Source: Pseudomonas beijingensis (GTDB lineage: Bacteria > Pseudomonadota > Gammaproteobacteria > Pseudomonadales > Pseudomonadaceae). Taken from it: DNA of 64,000 bases. Location: positions 4,530,001-4,594,000 of the forward strand of contig NZ_CP117425.1 of assembly GCF_030687295.1 (NCBI RefSeq), given 5' to 3'. A program made the translations under genes and the position numbers. Below the pieces are notes generated by a model that was given only the letters and a program-made list of their open reading frames with translations, ran no database searches and was not told the origin of the DNA. Of the stretch, positions 63,201-64,000 are shown one piece after another (position 1 is the stretch's first letter; every line of letters begins with the position of its first letter).

Positions 63201-64000
63201 TCATCGCGCAAGAGCCCGATCGACACAAAGCCATGACTGTTGCCCTCCAAGTGCTGGCAAGACTCGAGGAAGGGCCCTACACCGAGGCGCAGCGCGCACC
63301 GAAGCGCAAAGTGTTCTATGACCTGCTCCAGGCGCAGACCGAGATGTATGTGCACCTGGTGAACAGCGCGCCCGAACGCGCCAGCCTGGGTATCGCGTTT
63401 GCGCCCGAATACTTGCGCGGGCTACTGGAAAACGTGGTCAGAAATGCCCGCAGAGCTTCCCTGATCACAGAAAGAGACTATACGAACATCAGGGCCACCC
63501 ATCCCCAATACGCGGAACCCAACATAGAGGCGGCCATGACCCATGACTTGCCGGGCTACAGAAGGTTCCTCGACACACTGACGGATGTCACCGATCAATG
63601 GATTCATTGGCTGGAACTCAAGGACGACTACCTGGAAAGGTTATTGAACCTGGATGAAGCCGGAGCCCAAGCGTTTGAACGCCTGACCACGGAGTTCCCA
63701 CCAGGCGGGATAGATGCGACAGGCACCAAATCCTTGCAGCTCTCTACGCTTCCCGTACTGGCGATCAAGGACCTTGATTCCGACTTGACCGAGAGCCTGT
63801 CCCACATCATCGAGCCGCTGGGAGAACACATGATTTCTCATTGCAAGCTGCGGCTCTACGAGCTACTCCCTTCGGAACAACTGGAGGTACTGGAGAGCCT
63901 GACCGAACGCTATGGCCAATCCCTGGATGCCTTGCAGGGCATTAAAACCCTCTATGCCGACGATATCGACGAAGCCTATTTCGACAGGTTCATCAAGGTG
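60257..64000 (+). CDS. Giant DUF6543-like (dermonecrotic-toxin-type) protein, N-terminal 1248 codons
   Basis: The frame from the ATG at 60257 (AAAAGGAC upstream) is open to the window edge, 1248 codons without a stop. The product opens MTTLPTADTAAALAQRVRLQ and has the look of the large Pseudomonas proteins with a dermonecrotic-toxin-like N-terminal region (DUF6543): DYYLSDSIPRRLW, LAINNLVARPSGNLKLSHRL, LVEAVLQPAADAQQVDG, and a hydrophobic segment around residues 728-760 (GGGLLFNTLLFPLLRGPA). A GPYKGLYVIGNKWHAEV segment lies near residue 890. There is no classical signal peptide. Relatives often end in leucine-rich repeats or an effector domain, but this end is outside the window. The family call rests on recognition, not on a search. 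Confidence 0.75.
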   Translation, partial: MTTLPTADTAAALAQRVRLQFASRPTFEQVAQRMLEQALKDKYPWLTLDLAKTQLATPDVVGRGWHFQPFMPQVLDYLASDTPMDFSPRGNLDYYLSDSIPRRLWSGNEKPDMKVIKKLLLELAWSLPIGLEDALTRYWSTDLDTSGQTGTNVTRWGWLSDVLRNTLNIRGLQQPGLSDPARAALDQIVRWPDRDLRFSRHNQAPVYAYSLETRITQGTSSTVLVGTEILLTWPTRSATELLLCSPGGPVQSFASIETFNEYWGERIAGEYIVDTVTCQRYEISGNVFEIQAAMLLEQQLADLKAVQLPSRIGLQDLKKLYNDLSDPARYLLDAPRLTPETSAQLEPLLPGWLQTASIADQTAFQRYSLTLASAKKRNQGQTFLSDTSDIRAFTANALLNRMTQTNDSSPDKVPSSHFQPDDVRLTFTVSAGYPGAVGISEERNMSLTDLAINNLVARPSGNLKLSHRLGLTLPAWITPDFITRKGGLIEQVDIGANYPRYLREKLLGSSPRAQWRQHMFAQQMPAQLALEALKQLLDNENGMTRKGLRLVEAVLQPAADAQQVDGSQVVMRHLAFLRKPQAQPDVVANQFIIEAQDITTGPHLLYRPLYAPALQEFATREALLQAITAAGDLQGSVLTWLSDAARPVYANGGFLEPHIVRFFPGDEFEQPEKPAPATLANDDSHDDLLQSLQKGQLMQYLYGCNAQALVTQADRASVSNSESRWAVLLEGGGLLFNTLLFPLLRGPAMTTVWLWNLMASARNDIPALISEDPVARELAAVDLLVNLALLVSQFPSSHIPAHAPVPESIKKHAMRPPAPRAIAEQWPAPSSPRIIEGSIALPGTHAETAARTLDLSFTSTHHRLTPEQRTRLQRLQVPHPASLPEPITYGPYKGLYVIGNKWHAEVKGMLYRVTPEEDGSATIVDPLDSTKKGPPLRVDTQGQWVLDLRLRLLGGAPPKRVAAQRRLNSQRCKELIEEMDQFIAQEPDRHKAMTVALQVLARLEEGPYTEAQRAPKRKVFYDLLQAQTEMYVHLVNSAPERASLGIAFAPEYLRGLLENVVRNARRASLITERDYTNIRATHPQYAEPNIEAAMTHDLPGYRRFLDTLTDVTDQWIHWLELKDDYLERLLNLDEAGAQAFERLTTEFPPGGIDATGTKSLQLSTLPVLAIKDLDSDLTESLSHIIEPLGEHMISHCKLRLYELLPSEQLEVLESLTERYGQSLDALQGIKTLYADDIDEAYFDRFIKV

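Overview
The window reads as chromosome of a fluorescent-group Pseudomonas, by inference closest to root-associated denitrifying strains. The clues are high GC, a nos (nitrous oxide reductase) locus, a secreted bifunctional alginate epimerase of the PsmE type, dimethylsulfone monooxygenase (sfn) genes, and about fifteen Pseudomonas-type REP/REPIN palindromes between genes. No rRNA, tRNA, CRISPR array or insertion sequence was seen. Species assignment is inference.

Layout. 1-11.4 kb: start of nosZ and a nosR carrying an internal deletion, a BNR-type hypothetical, a class II UvrA, a LysE exporter, hemN, a hemN paralogue without the usual radical-SAM cysteines, and a small membrane protein. Three ANR/DNR-type boxes (2541, 10788, 11340) tie nosR, the hemN pair and the small membrane protein into one low-oxygen regulon. 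11.7-22.3 kb: psmE (epimerase plus O-acetylhydrolase plus RTX repeats), facing a three-gene type I secretion system that probably exports it. 22.6-29.0 kb: a GabP-like permease, a TetR regulator, a polyamine-type binding protein, a porin and a NylB-like serine hydrolase, plausibly one amide or amino-compound scavenging unit. 29.2-36.8 kb: a FixJ-like regulator, an LRAT-domain protein, a giant pseudokinase/ATPase/histidine kinase and a stand-alone receiver.

37.5-41.6 kb: an EmrAB-type tripartite efflux operon. 41.9-52.7 kb: an organosulfur cluster. A sigma-54 activator (SfnR-like) stands at one end. An eight-gene operon runs msuE-like, sfnG, a degenerate AMP-ligase, livG, livH, livM, livK, livF, behind a good -24/-12 promoter at 51172-51187. 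A divergent SfnB/SfnC-type flavoprotein follows. 53.1-60.0 kb: a non-phosphorylative pentonate pathway (transporter, two dehydratases, alpha-ketoglutarate semialdehyde dehydrogenase) with its GntR regulator and two matching 13-bp operators. 60.3 kb to the edge: the first 1248 codons of a giant DUF6543-like, toxin-type protein.

Four single-base gains, each in a homopolymer run, split three otherwise good genes (BNR protein, FixJ-like regulator, hybrid kinase). They look more like over-called homopolymers than decay. The nosR lesion is different: an inferred 37-nt loss that removes the second CX3CP motif and shifts the frame.
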